Source of the DNA: Diadema setosum
Taxonomy: Eukaryota > Echinodermata > Echinoidea > Diadematoida > Diadematidae
Length of the DNA stretch: 64,000 nucleotides
NCBI GenBank assembly: GCA_033980235.1
Contig: CM067062.1
Coordinates: 12,977,991-13,041,990, forward strand
Reading direction: 5' to 3'
Position numbers and translations under genes: made by a program. The notes under the pieces were generated by a model. The model searched no databases and was not told where the DNA came from. It saw only the letters and a list, made by a program, of their open reading frames with translations. Below are positions 24,108 through 35,847 of this stretch, piece after piece (position 1 is the first letter of the stretch; each line of letters begins with the position of its first letter).

Positions 24108-25587
24108 ACTAGAAATGTCGCTTTGGCGACTGGTATGCCTCCGCCATAATACATGATTTTCCCAATAGGTCTAGATAGTACATGTGGACAATGTGTGACT
24201 ACATTTTCACAAAATTGGCAAAATATTGAAATAACAAATTTCTCACAAATGTGTTGAATGTTCACCTTCCTTGACCTAGGTTTAATTGGATGAATAGGAG
24301 AGCATGTATCTAGGGATTTAAGGACTGTAACTTGACTTTGACCCATTCATACATTTAGGCATTGAGTAATTTTCAAGGTACAGGTGTGGAGAATTGGTGT
24401 GAATTTCTGAATTGAATAGTAAATTGTTACCATTTTCATCTGGCCCTTGACCCTAAAATTCATAAGATAATCACTTTCAGGTAGAACATGCATAATATGT
24501 ACTAAGTTTCAAGATAACTTGAGCCACTTCCGAGATATGGAGGAAAAAGTTAGTTCAGCACTTTCTCTTGATCTTTGACCTTTTGACCTTTGAGGCAAAA
24601 AAAAGAAGAAAAAAAACTTTCCAGAGAATTTCTATTAGGTTACACATGCATACACCAAGTGCAAAAAAAAAATATAACCCTGCTGGCATTGCATAAATAT
24701 GAGGGAAATAGTAAAATTTTGAAGTGTTGCACTTGACCTTTGACCCCTGACCTTTGACCCCATGAACCCTACATTCTCTAGATACAATCAATTCCAGTCA
24801 GTACATGTATATACTATGTTCCATGAAGATACCTTGAACAATTTTCCAAGGTACGGAGAAAAAAAAGAAGTTTTAATGTTTTTACTTGACCTTTTGACCT
24901 TTGACCTTTGACCTCATGACCTAAACTTTCACCAGAGAATCTTCATTGGGTAATACATGTATACACTAAGTTTCAAGAAAATGTATCTTCAGGCATTCAA
25001 TAGATATGGTGGAAATAGTGATATTTTATGTATTTGACCCTGACCTTTTGACCTTTGACCTTTGACCTCATGACCCAAACCTTCACCAGAGAATCTTCAT
25101 TGGGTAATACATGTATACACTAAGTTTCAAGAAAATATCTTCAGGCATTCCATAGATATGGTGGAAATAGTGAAATTTTATGTATTTGACCCTGACCTTT
25201 TGACCTTTGACCTTTGACCTCATGACCCAAACTTTCACCAGAGAATCTTAATCGGGTAATACATGTATACACTAGGTTTCAAGAAAATATCTTCAGGCAT
25301 TCAATAGATATGGTGGAAATAGTGAAATTTTATGTATTTGACCTTGACCTTTTGACCTTTGACCTTGAGCATGTGCACCCAAAAGTTGATAGGCACAACT
25401 TCACCCCCTAATACACATACATGCCAAGTTTCATTAGGATACCTCAACAGGTTTTGGTAGTTACCTTGTCCACAAAATTCATTACGGACGGACGGAAGGA
25501 CGGACGGACGGAAGGACGGACGGACGGACGGACAACCCGAAAACATAATGCCTCCGGCACCACTTCGTGGCGGAGGCATAAAAAAAT
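24108..25587 (+). mobile_element. HINE-like element, copy 3, full length
   Basis: About 1.48 kb, same order of parts as copy 2: ACTAGAAATGTCGCTTTGGC start, TATGCCTCCGCCA subterminal repeat, TGACCTTTGACC runs, three 152-154-bp units (starting 24888, 25042, 25194; next partial at 25346), ACGG array 25494-25533 and 3' hairpin 25548-25579. It has one more core unit and a shorter ACGG array than copy 2. Confidence 0.8.
25494..25533. repeat. (ACGG)n array in HINE-like copy 3
   Basis: About 40 bp of ACGG/ACGGAAGG, less than half the length of the copy-2 array, as expected for an unstable microsatellite. Confidence 0.96.
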
Positions 25588-27494
25588 GAATGTCAGCAAT
25601 TCCTAGATTATTCTGCAAAATATCACTGGCTGGGTTTTTTTCCCCCTCATTCTTGTACACTTTGATAAAATGTAACATACTTTATTCATTCACATCTAAA
25701 AAACATGATTAAATCCCTATTACTTGCTGGGAGAGACCATGACTGATTATGGTAATGAATTGATGTTGTTGCATTTATTGTTGTGACTGCAGGGGGTGGT
25801 AGATTGGATTTTATTTTTACATAACCTTGCCAATCAGTCTGTTAATATAACGAGGCACAAGGGACAAGACTTTCATATACTAGAGTACCTAATACTATTT
25901 TACAATCTAATTTGCATCACAATCCTCCGAGAGGACAGGCCTGTGTTAACAAGTCTTCCCCAATGATGCAGTTCTAGCTGTACAAGTTACCAAAAAGCAA
26001 CATTGGTTTACTACAGTGTGCAAGAGGAGTCAAACTGCTAAACATCTGGAACGGAGACTACACCCACAGTCCCCGTGTCATTGACCAATGCATTAGACCC
26101 ACACACTCTCCACAAAGCACACAACACTACTCAAGGCTTTTCATTCATTTAGTCAATGTTTGCCGACTCTGAGATCTGCTGCATCCCTACACTAAATTGC
26201 ACAGGGAATGAAAAAAAAAGTAATCCACTGAACAAATAAGGATCAATACACCATATATGGCTGCAAATCTACAGTCATTAAAATCACAGTATAGGCCTAT
26301 GTGCTGGAGGCAGCCTCCTGTTAATCTCGCAGCAAAAATGTGTCATCAAATCAATACATTTATCAGCCTTGGTACCTTTTATCCCAACACTGGTCCTTCT
26401 GTCACATAAATCCAAAAGATACCATAAACATGGAAATCCTTTTCATAAGGCAGCACAATATTGCATCAATGTTGATAATCAAATCTATGCCAACTCGTAT
26501 TTGAGAATTTGTCAACTTGTTGTCGATGCAGATACTTGTATGTGTTATCGTATAGAAATACAGATGTGTGACATTTTCAAACACTGGAACAGTCATGCTG
26601 ATAATTTGTAGTGAGTGACATCCAACACTTAACCACAGCGGGAGAGAGAAAGAGAGCAAAAAGACTGAGAAACAGAAAAGAGAAGAAAGAAAATGGAGGA
26701 AGAAACAAGAACAAAACTAAGTCTAAATTCACAAGTGAGGAGAAACAAATAGATAACGAACACAAGTGATACAGCGAGAGGCAGGAGCAGAAAGATTGTC
26801 ATAAACATTAACCCAGCCATGCAAACTGTCTTAAAAGGATTTACGTGCTGCATGAACTGGTTAAAAGTGGCCGAAGTGAGTCTGCCGAATAAATTTGGAA
26901 ACCCAAACCCCCCGCGTTTGGAACATTGAGCGGGTTGAATGTTGCGACGGGCGGTGGGCGCACACACGATAGCTCTCGGGTGTCTCTCCTCATCCCATTA
27001 GTGGGGCGAACTGTTGCTCGGCGATTCATAATTGAGCAGGGCTCCGGCAGGAGCGCGCGAGTCCTCCGCACTTTAAAGCTCATTATGGGAGATGGATACC
27101 TCGAAGTGGAAACATCTTTTCTCCATACCGGATGGCTTGAGATGGCTTTGGGGAGAGGAAGAAGATACTGGGGGGAAATATGTGCCAAGAAAGTCAAAGC
27201 ATGGAGAGGTCCATATATACATGCAAGCAAAGTGGTTGGAGGGGATACATCATATGAATACGGGGGAACAAAAAGAGCATTATATCATAATTTTCAAGTC
27301 AACCATAATCAATGCCTGTTCCCCGTGGAATTTTCATCGGTGTATGAAGAAAAGGTTTCCAACATACAGGTTACTGATAATAGGAAATCGAGTGGTTTTG
27401 CTTCTCAGTAAAGAAAAAAAGAATGACATTGATGTCCTCAATTAAAAATATCACTCAGTTCATTCACCTTGACATGCAAGTCTCTACATTACTG
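25588..27494. other. No gene recognised; GC-rich patch
   Basis: 26640-26700 is A/G-rich. 26880-27100 is GC-rich in an AT-rich setting and open in more than one frame on both strands, without a recognised domain. It contains the 27-bp motif shared with 29687-29713. It may be a conserved regulatory patch. Confidence 0.45.
27013..27039. other. Shared 27-bp motif, copy A
   Basis: GTTGCTCGGCGATTC followed by ATAATTGAGCAG. It matches 29687-29713 at 24 of 27 positions in the same orientation. The flanks are not clearly alike. Confidence 0.6.
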
Positions 27495-27590
27495 AATGAT
27501 AATGATAATAATAATAATGATGATGATAATAATAGTGATAATAATAACAATAAAAATAATAATAATAATAACAATAATAACAATAATGAC

Positions 27591-27682
<92 letters not shown>

Positions 27683-27690
27683 TAATAATA
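27495..27690. repeat. (AAT)n microsatellite, about 195 bp
   Basis: ATAATA/AATGATAAT run, nearly pure from about 27592. Its six-frame translations give poly-Asn, poly-Ile and poly-Leu frames, which are not genes. Confidence 0.98.
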
Positions 27691-28679
27691 ATGGTGAACT
27701 CATTGATTACCATACTTAGTGACAGCATTGCAATAGTGATACATGCCTTCAAATATTCCAAAAGTAAGAATCATTTTGCCTATACACAGTGTAAACACCT
27801 GATACTGAACTAAAGAAGAGACATTTATGACTCATTTTTCTCTGTATTATGTACATGATCGATGAAAAAAAAAATACCGTAATGGTTCCAAAGATGAATC
27901 AGATGGTTTGAGAGCAACTAAGAATATAATGGAAGGAATGATATCATGCGAGCGAATGGTGCTGACAAGATTGAAATGTAATCGAGAAAGATTGATGGGA
28001 ATTGCACACGCGCGTCACAGATTATCAATCCAGGACTCAAGGACAGATTTTGTAGGGGGGACCGTTCATTGCTCCCTGTGCTTTCTTCTGTTTTTTTGTA
28101 GGGTAGCGTTCATTGCCCTCCTTTTGCGCTTACTGTGTACTGAATTAATTCTATCAAGAAAATGTACCAAAATCATCTCGAAAGGAAATTCAGGGTAAGA
28201 CTGACGTCACTGTGTTTTGAATGAAAGCAGAGGAACTAAGCGCACAAGATGAGGGAAATATTCAGTAAAATTAGGCCAAAACACTGAGGATTTGCAAACT
28301 TGACTGTGAAAATGTGAGTTCACAACTTATCGACAAAAGAGTTCTGCTAAACCAGGGTAAAGTATGATCTTTAGATATTATGCAAACAACAAAATTCTTG
28401 TTTCTTCATTATTACAACGTACAGGTGTATCATCATTTAATACAATAATGATATCACTATAGTGTGTAGAAGAGAAGGGAAAGAATATATCTTGGCAGGA
28501 CAAACCATGTCTTGTGTCAGACATGGTGTAGAGAGAGAAAGACAGAAGAGTGAAAACAGTGGAGGAGACTTGGAAAGAAACTGGGAAATTGAGGGCAAGA
28601 GGAATTAGCATAGAAGAAGAATCATTCATAGCAAAGCAGATCACAGATGGGTAATGGCTAGCGACACAGCACTACGGAC
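27691..28679. other. No gene seen
   Basis: AT-rich, with one TGACGTCA palindrome (CRE consensus) at 28202. No recognised exon or repeat. Confidence 0.5.
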
Positions 28680-29640
28680 TAGTGAGAACGAGATGGAATG
28701 AGATGGGGGAGAAAGAGAGTGAGCAAGAGAGAGGGAGAGAGTTGTGATGATGGGACGGAAGAGAAATGGGAGGAGATTGTCTATTTAACCTGTTGAGAAC
28801 AAGTCCCGAGTATAACCGGGCAAGCGTCTATGGAAAATGTGTGTAGTAGCAAAATCAAACCGTCCTCAATGGGTTAAGGATGAGATGGAATAGAGATGGA
28901 ATGAGATAGATAGGATAGAGAAGATAGATGGAGGGAAAATAGACAGAGAGATGCAGAGAGGGGGAAAGGGAAAAGGATATAAGATGGAGATGCAGGGATG
29001 AGAAACGGGAGAAGACTGAAAACCTGCGGAAGAGATGGAATAGAGACAGCATGAAAGAGAGGGGAATAGATGAAGGGACAGAGGAAGATATACTGAAAGA
29101 GGGAGGGAGCAGAGGAAGGATGGAGAGAGGGAGAGACAGTGGGAGAGAGGGAGGGAGATAGAGAGAAGAGATGAAAAATGGAGGGAGAGACATAGAGGGT
29201 GAAAGAATAGATGGATGGAGATGGAGAGATAGGTAGAGAGAAGAGGAGAGTAAGATGGAGAGAGGGAGAGATGAGATAGATGCAAAAAGAGAGAGAGGGA
29301 GGGGTAAATAGATGGAAAGATACAGACAAAGAGGAAGAAAGAAGAGAGTTAGATAGAGGGAGGGAGATACAGGTGGAGGGATGCAGAGAGAAGAAGAGAG
29401 AAGAGGAGAATAAGATGGAGAGGGCGGACGGAGAAATAGGAGAAGACCGCCAGAGGATGACATGAAATAGAGACAGCACGAGAGAAGAGATGGGGGAAAT
29501 TGAGGGGGAGATATATAGATAGATAGAAAGAGAGAGAAGATGATAGTAAGATGAAGAGAGAGATAGGAAGAGACAGAAAAAAACAGAGAGGAGGATAGGA
29601 GAGGAATGGAGGGGAAGAGAGGGAGAGAGAAAAAAAAGGA
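28680..29640. repeat. Long polypurine tract, about 0.95 kb
   Basis: The + strand is overwhelmingly A/G (GAGAGA, GGAGGGAGA, GATAGA), apart from a break at 28785-28877 that is a small element. The complementary strand is open in three frames for 139-259 codons of Ser/Pro/Leu low complexity, an artefact of composition. Confidence 0.93.
28795..28877. mobile_element. Tiny TTAACC element, copy 2 (83 bp, intact)
   Basis: TTAACCTGTTGAGAACAAGT ... CCGTCCTCAATGGGTTAA: inverted termini, with inner CCCGAGTATAACCGGG and GCGTCTATGG. It is the inverted counterpart of 14340-14607 without the nested insert, and sits inside the purine tract. Confidence 0.88.
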
Positions 29641-29686
29641 ACCCTTGTGGCAAGAAGCCTCTTCATTGCATTAATTTGTAGTCACG

Positions 29687-29713
29687 GTTGCTAGGCGCTT
29701 CATAATTTAGCAG
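29687..29713. other. Shared 27-bp motif, copy B
   Basis: GTTGCTAGGCGCTTC followed by ATAATTTAGCAG, just after the purine tract ends. Counterpart of 27013-27039. Confidence 0.6.
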
Positions 29714-30540
29714 GCGCAACCCATGCCCTGAATACGGAGCACGGATAGAGATTAAAGCAGCCCATGTCACAGCAGACTCATGGTTGATTATGACGATATG
29801 ATGTAATACGAAATGAGTGCTCCGTTAAGGGCGCTGCAAAAATGTAAAGCGATGGTGGCAAGAGTCGTGTCGAAACTCAACAAGATGTCCCTGAACGAAA
29901 ATACTTGTGACTAGCACACTCTTCTTAGCACAGGAAAAAAAAATGGATACAACTACCCGGTAAAAACAGACAATGGTTTGTGGAGTTGTTGTGATGGGTA
30001 GAGCCACAGCAAATATGCAGAAGGCTTCAGAGCTTACGAACATTTGCTTTGAGGTTATAGAGCCACTTCAATTTTCAATGTTAGTTTGCAGGTGCTTCCT
30101 CAGGACAAAAAAAAATAATAAAAAATAATAAAAAATGAACAATCGATAATCACAATGATAGATATTTCCCTTCCAGAGTTATATTCATGCATGTGGCTTA
30201 GCAAAGAAGAAGGGCAGTCAGGCCACATAAATGTCATTTCCACTACCCTAAATTACTACGAAGATTCATGACTCTGGCAAAACCCTTTTCATAGATCGCT
30301 ATTTAAAAATGTCATTGACTCCGTACAGCTGGCGCATGTTTTTGATATGCCGTGGCTGGTACTGGTTGTGGAAGTATGGTACGTCTCTCCACATGCTTCA
30401 AAGACTGCGACTGAATGAAGACTGCATTGTGATCGTTGAATACACTTTTGCATGACTAGACTGATAAAACAAACATACACATTTCAAGTGGGAAAGGGGG
30501 AGGGGTTCCATAATGTATAGACATGCAGCAAAATGTGTAT
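29714..30540. other. No gene seen
   Basis: AT-rich apart from 29714-29760. No recognised feature. Confidence 0.5.
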
Positions 30541-31109
30541 TTAAAGGACAAGTTCACCTTTATAAACATAAGGATTGAGAGAATTCAGCAATATTAGTAG
30601 AACACATCAATGAAAGTTTGAGGAAAATTGGACAATCGATGCAAAAGTTATGAATTTTTAAAATTTTTGTGTTGGAACCGCTGGATGAGGAGACTACTAA
30701 GGCTTGTGATGTCATGTGAGTACAACAGTATACTATAAAGAAAATGTAAAGAAAATTCAACATATTTTCACTTTTTTCGGATAATAAAATAACTCTTGAC
30801 TTGCCTCTTTCTAAAGGCAATGGGAATAATATTACCCATAACATATGTCAGTAACAAGTCAAGGGAATGTGTGTTTTCAAAAGATGAAATTTTGTGAAAT
30901 TCTCTTTATATTTTCCTTATAGTATTGTACGCATGTGACATCATACACTGCCGTAGTCTTCTCATCCAGCGGTGACTGCACAAAAAATTCAAAAATTCAT
31001 AACTTTTGAATGGATTGTCCGATTTTCCTCAAACTTTCAATGATGTGTTCTACTAATATTGCTACATTCTCTCAATCCTTATGTTAATGAAGGTGAACTT
31101 GTCCTTTAA
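30541..31109. mobile_element. TTAA-bounded hairpin MITE, TTAAAGGACAAGTTCACC family, copy 1
   Basis: 569 bp that is almost entirely one long inverted repeat: TTAAAGGACAAGTTCACCTT at the left, its complement at the right, and about 280-bp arms including AGTTTGAGGAAAATYGGACA and CCGCTGGATGAGRAGACTAC. TTAA at both ends. No coding frame. A diverged copy is at 55000. Confidence 0.93.
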
Positions 31110-31593
31110 GAGAATATTAAACAAAATAACTTCACATGATTCCTTTTTTTTTGGGGGGGAGGGATGCAATGAACTAAGGCAGTGTCTATCATCTTTCCCA
31201 TGTTTGAAACACATTGCAATACACACTATCAAAATGCCTTTCAGATTGCGTTTCTTGAGTTGTTGCGTTTATCATCTCTATCACGAGTTGATTGGGAGGT
31301 CTTGTCATTGCGCAGCTCCATTGCGCAGTTTGACCCGAGGAGCAGAGATGTGTATATGTCTGAGCTGTAAACTGGATTTAAAATGACTTTGGATTTAAAG
31401 CGACTTTGCATTTATCACCTCAAACACATTTGTAACTGCACCTTTTTCTGCACTTCAGAAACATGTTTCTAAATTCTAACCCCATAATCAAAACAGCTTT
31501 GCATTTATCAACTGTCCAAATTTCCCTGAAAGCTGTTTAGAAACCTCTAATCCTATGCCAAGAGTGAGTCGATAAACACACCCATTAATACCA
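31110..31593. other. No gene seen
   Basis: A short open frame at 31182-31386 has no domain. The rest is AT-rich. Confidence 0.5.
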
Positions 31594-34208
31594 GGGCAAT
31601 TCCGTGAAAAATGTTACCCGAGGGTGGAAAAATGAAAATCAAGAACAACTTTGTTTTACCCTGGAAAGTATTCAGGAAGGGTCATATCAAACTGATATGA
31701 TGAAAAGATTTGGTACAATTTGGAAAAAATGTAATTTTTTAGGCATTCAAATCATGTGTTTTTTCTAAGACATTGCAGAAAAATTCAGTATAATTTGCAT
31801 GTAATTCTTCTGAAGTAGAAATTTTCCCTATAAAATGACTTTCAGGCAACCATTTTTATGCTATGATAAAGCTGATGACTCATTTTTACATCCTCCTCCT
31901 TGGTATCGAAAGAAAATAATTCTTTCTTAAAAGATGAGCATTTCAATTTTTTGAATTTCCACCTCTTTCAAAGTGTAATGTCCGTAACGTTTTAGATGTA
32001 AAAGTTCTTGTAACACACTGTGTTTTGGTCTAATTTTGTTCTAAATTCAAATGCAAAGCTAAAATGTGATATCACACAACATATCCACACAGTTTTTCAG
32101 GAACCTGCATAATTCCTTTTAAAAAGCGTTACGGACATTACATAACCAATGCGTTACGGACATTACACATTTGTGGCAAAAGTATTAGCTACATATGATT
32201 ATTTGGAAAAGCTTGGATTCTACCCTACAATATTGATATCTGTCACAATGAATGCCCCAGCCCTTGCATGAAACTTGATTTGGGACTTTACTCAGCAACA
32301 AGTGCAGTGTTTCAACAAGGTTTTGACTATTAAATCTTCTGCATTCCTCTACAATCTTATTTCTTGTGTCTACTTATTTCTCCCATGAAATAAGTGTACA
32401 TGGATGTAAGCTATCTTACAGCAACAGCATATCAAGTAGAGTGATTATACTATGATGGCAAGAATGTATGTTAAAACATTGTTAAAGAAGAGAAACAGTC
32501 AAAAACATCTCTGGACAAGGCCTTTTACACAATGTATGATCAGTTGTGGTCTGACTAGAAATACAGTACAGGCCAACCTCAAGTTCTAACCATGTCGTGA
32601 ACGGTAGCCATCTGGATAAAATGATATTGCTGGATAAGGGAGATATGCTCACGCATGACACTTGTAATCAAATTGTGTAGGATATTATTAATTAACTATT
32701 CAACATTATAATTTACATAGAAAATTTCATGTTTTATTATTCAATAAAATGTGGAAATCAAATGGAATGTGAATGAAATACACTCCCTCATTATTCCTTC
32801 TAGCAACAGTATTTTGGTTGTTAGAAATATAATGTTGTACCATAGCGATTAACATTTATGTCCTGAATCACAATTACCTTGTAAAGAATAAAAAAGTGAT
32901 ATGTACTTTTAGTCATATTTTGCACCGAATTATGCACACAAAAAAAATGTGCAAGTCCATATCTGGATAATAGAGCAATCCAGAAAAGTGATTGCTGGTT
33001 AACTGAGGTTGGACTTTATGTAATGTGGACAGTCCATCGATTATGACATTTCTGAAAAGACAAAGATCCATGAATATTTCTTTGAGTGTAGTGAAGGAGA
33101 GCCATTTTTAGAACAGGATGGAATCATTAGTATTAGACCCTCTCCAACAATTGGTCAAGAACACCTTTCTTGCTTCCAAGGTGATTGATTTGGAAGCAGA
33201 ATAAACAATATTCTCCAAAACAGACTTTTCTGACCCTGGAAAAGACTGTTGTACTTCAACGAACTGTTGGGGGAAAAAAGAAAGTAAAACTAAACATTCA
33301 TTGTGTAAAAATACATACTGAGCATTTGTTGAACCATTATTTTATTTGATTGTGATTGTGCATTAGTTTTGATTAAAATAAAAGTTGTTTATTTGTGCAG
33401 AGTTATGCTCAGTGATGGCCATGTAGATGTGAATAAAACGTGTAATGTCCGTAACATTTCTTTAAAATTACGTTTTGAGTAATTAAAAGTTTGAATATCA
33501 TAATAGAAAGTCAAAAGGCTGATCTATATGTTATTTATAGATCATAACTTTATTGCAGGCATTAAATAAGTTGATTAAATTCCAATATGATAGAAAAGTC
33601 AACAAATTGTTAAAGTAGGGGTCCATACTGACCAAATAGTCCTCAAATTGGCAACTCCTGGAATAAAAGATCTCCTGAAAGGGCTATAGTAGCATTGTCC
33701 AATGTGTATTGATTACCATCTAAGTGGAAAGGATAAAAAATATTAATACTTGCATGTGACTCCTGCCACTTAATGAAAGTGGACAAATCTGTAATGTCCG
33801 TAACGCTTAGAATGTAATGTCCGTAACACCACAATTATGGCTATAGGAGGTACATGTGCCATCTGTTTCACTAAATTTGATTTTATTTTCTTTAAACATT
33901 TCTTTACCTTTCAGTTTATTCCTACATTGGTCTAATTTTGTGCTTAAACTCACAGACTTTTCAGTGATTGTATAGGCATGCAAAAAGTCATGTCCAAAAA
34001 ATGTAATGTCCGTAACGGCCAACATTTTATGCAGTAAGTGCCATATGATGTGGTGAAATGGATTGAAATTTTCACTGTTTATGATTTAGCCTCATATGTG
34101 AGTGATTCCATTGTATGAGTTCAGAATGAAAATATTTTGTTATCTTAATGACCTTTTGAAGTTGCAAATTTTGTCTGAAATGTAATGTCCGTAACGCTGG
34201 AACTGCCC
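31594..34208. mobile_element. Putative 2.6-kb non-autonomous element with repeated 16-mer
   Basis: Left GGGCAATTCC and the complement of the right end GGGCAGTTCC are short inverted termini, with ACCA on both sides (31590-31593 and 34209-34212). Inside, TGTAATGTCCGTAACG or a one-base variant occurs eight times: + at 31974, 33441, 33790, 33813, 34002 and 34181; - at 32127 and 32152. Four + copies lie within 410 bp of the right end. No long frame. The repeated site looks like a protein-binding motif, for example a transposase site. The element borders are inferred. Confidence 0.6.
31974..34196. repeat. Eight copies of TGTAATGTCCGTAACG
   Basis: 31974-31989, 32127-32142 (-), 32152-32167 (-), 33441-33456, 33790-33805, 33813-33828, 34002-34017, 34181-34196. 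Thirteen bases are invariant; only the first and last positions vary slightly. The sequence between copies is AT-rich and not repeated. Confidence 0.95.
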
Positions 34209-34212
34209 ACCA

Positions 34213-35132
34213 TCTAAATTCCCAGAGGGACAAATCATACCAAGACATATATCATTATGAATACAATGCACAATTTAAAAAAAAAAACAAAAACATCATG
34301 GCAGTGAAGGCAATTTTATAACAATACAGCGTGGGGAAAAAAATGCAGATTGTAATGACCTTGGCTCGTGGTCTCAATACAATCTTGAGAATGTTTACCA
34401 ATACTCAAAAATATGGCAGTAGTAGGCCCATAAGTACATAATGGCAAAACTGAACTTCAAAAAAAAAAAAATTCTTTTTCATTTTGTCTTCCTTTGCTGT
34501 GCAGTTTACACGAGCAGAAAACCCAGGGTAGTGGGAATTTGTTTTCCCCTTGAGACAGAAGAGGTTTTATAGGCATGAAAGTGTAGTACTGTATGTCCCT
34601 GTGATATACAGTAGCCTGTGGAATCCCCAGATGGATGCAAGATACACACTAAAAAAAACAAAAAACAAAGGCGACAAGTCAGATGAATCTCACGCTTACA
34701 TGCACCCACATCAGAAGAGGCATGTGACCCAACACATGAAATATTATACAGATATTGCCCTCATAGAGGTGTAACATAACACCCGACGTGTGCGGCCGTG
34801 TCACATTGACACAGATGTCTTCACTGAATCTGGCACACCTTTGTCAAAATGACCAACCAATCTACTATGGCACTCACAACATCACATAATGTTCTGAATA
34901 TGCAGCAAATAAAAAATGAATCACTATTAAAGCAAGTATACTTTGCACACCTGACCACAATTTCCATTCTGAAAATTTCGGTCTTGGCAGGCAGTAGAGC
35001 TCACTGCTGCCATATAATGCCCTCTTTATCATGTAGAACACAGAATCTGTCCGCAGGTTAATGAATTATGAATAAGACCTAGAGAGAAAGAGAGGTGAGG
35101 CATTGGGTATTTGTTCAAACATCTTTGTGTCA
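34213..35132. other. No gene seen
   Basis: AT-rich, with A-runs at 34278 and 34460. No exon or repeat recognised. Confidence 0.5.
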
Positions 35133-35134
35133 TA

Positions 35135-35785
35135 GTCCATGGGCCAGGCCAGATATTGGTACCATCTGAGGTGGCAAAACCTTTTTGGTGTCATTTTCTT
35201 TGTCGGGCATAGATATTCTTATCAAGCTATGATAGCATTTCCAAATGAGTAGCTTAGTCCTAATAAATGAATTTTTAACCCGTTTGGTTTCGCTGTTATA
35301 TCCCTTTACTTCTGAATCGAAACTAACCGCTATAGAAAGAAGAGCACTGTCTTCTGTATGTCCACAGGTGTTCTGTTGTAAACGCGGTGCGCTTAGTCTT
35401 TATTCAAGGCAGCGAAGGGAATATCCAAGGGTTATGATGTCCACAGCGCTTAGTCTTTATTCAAGACGGCGAAGGGAATATGCAAAGCTAATGATACAGT
35501 GTATACACCTTTATCGAAAAAGCAAAAAAAAAAAAAAAAAACAATTCCTAGTGGAAATTTTCAAAGGTCACACTCTGCCTGTCTTTGGTCAAAGAGCGTC
35601 AAAAATATTTGGCATTGGTCGGGTTGATGGCTGAAATCTATGACTAAGCTACTACTCTGGAAATGCTATTATACTTTTATAGCAAAATAATATTCCTTAG
35701 ATATATGCCATTTCAAAATGCACAACTAGAACTTGCCACCTCAGGTGGTACCAGTAACCCATTTTTCGGGTCTTGGCCCATGGAC
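35135..35785. mobile_element. TA-flanked element with GTCCATGGGCCA termini, copy 1
   Basis: 651 bp, TA at 35133-35134 and 35786-35787. TIRs: GTCCATGGGCCAGGCC, then GGTACCATCTGAGGTGGCAA; right end the complement with TTGCCACCTCAGGTGGTACC and TTGGCCCATGGAC. The interior holds two direct copies of a block with GCGCTTAGTCTTTATTCAAG and GCGAAGGGAATAT. Not coding. Confidence 0.85.
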
Positions 35786-35809
35786 TAATTGTGTGACAGT
35801 TATTGTTTC

Positions 35810-35810
<1 letters not shown>

Positions 35811-35847
<37 letters not shown>
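35811..35847. repeat. (GT)n microsatellite
   Basis: Run of GT immediately after the TA-flanked element. Confidence 0.97.

Noticed and set aside
26629..27411. Open frames of 112-161 codons on both strands
   Set aside because: They overlap each other in a GC-rich patch with no recognised domain; the patch is better treated as possible regulatory DNA.
27423..27813. Frames with long poly-Asn, poly-Ile or poly-Leu
   Set aside because: Translations of the (AAT)n microsatellite in different frames.
28855..29666. Overlapping minus frames of 105-259 codons rich in Ser, Pro and Leu
   Set aside because: They are the complement of the polypurine tract and are open in three frames at once, so the openness is compositional.
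35245..35634. 129-codon frame, related to the 117-codon minus frame at 36141-36494
   Set aside because: Both lie in copies of the same TA-flanked MITE; similarity reflects the repeat, not a protein family.
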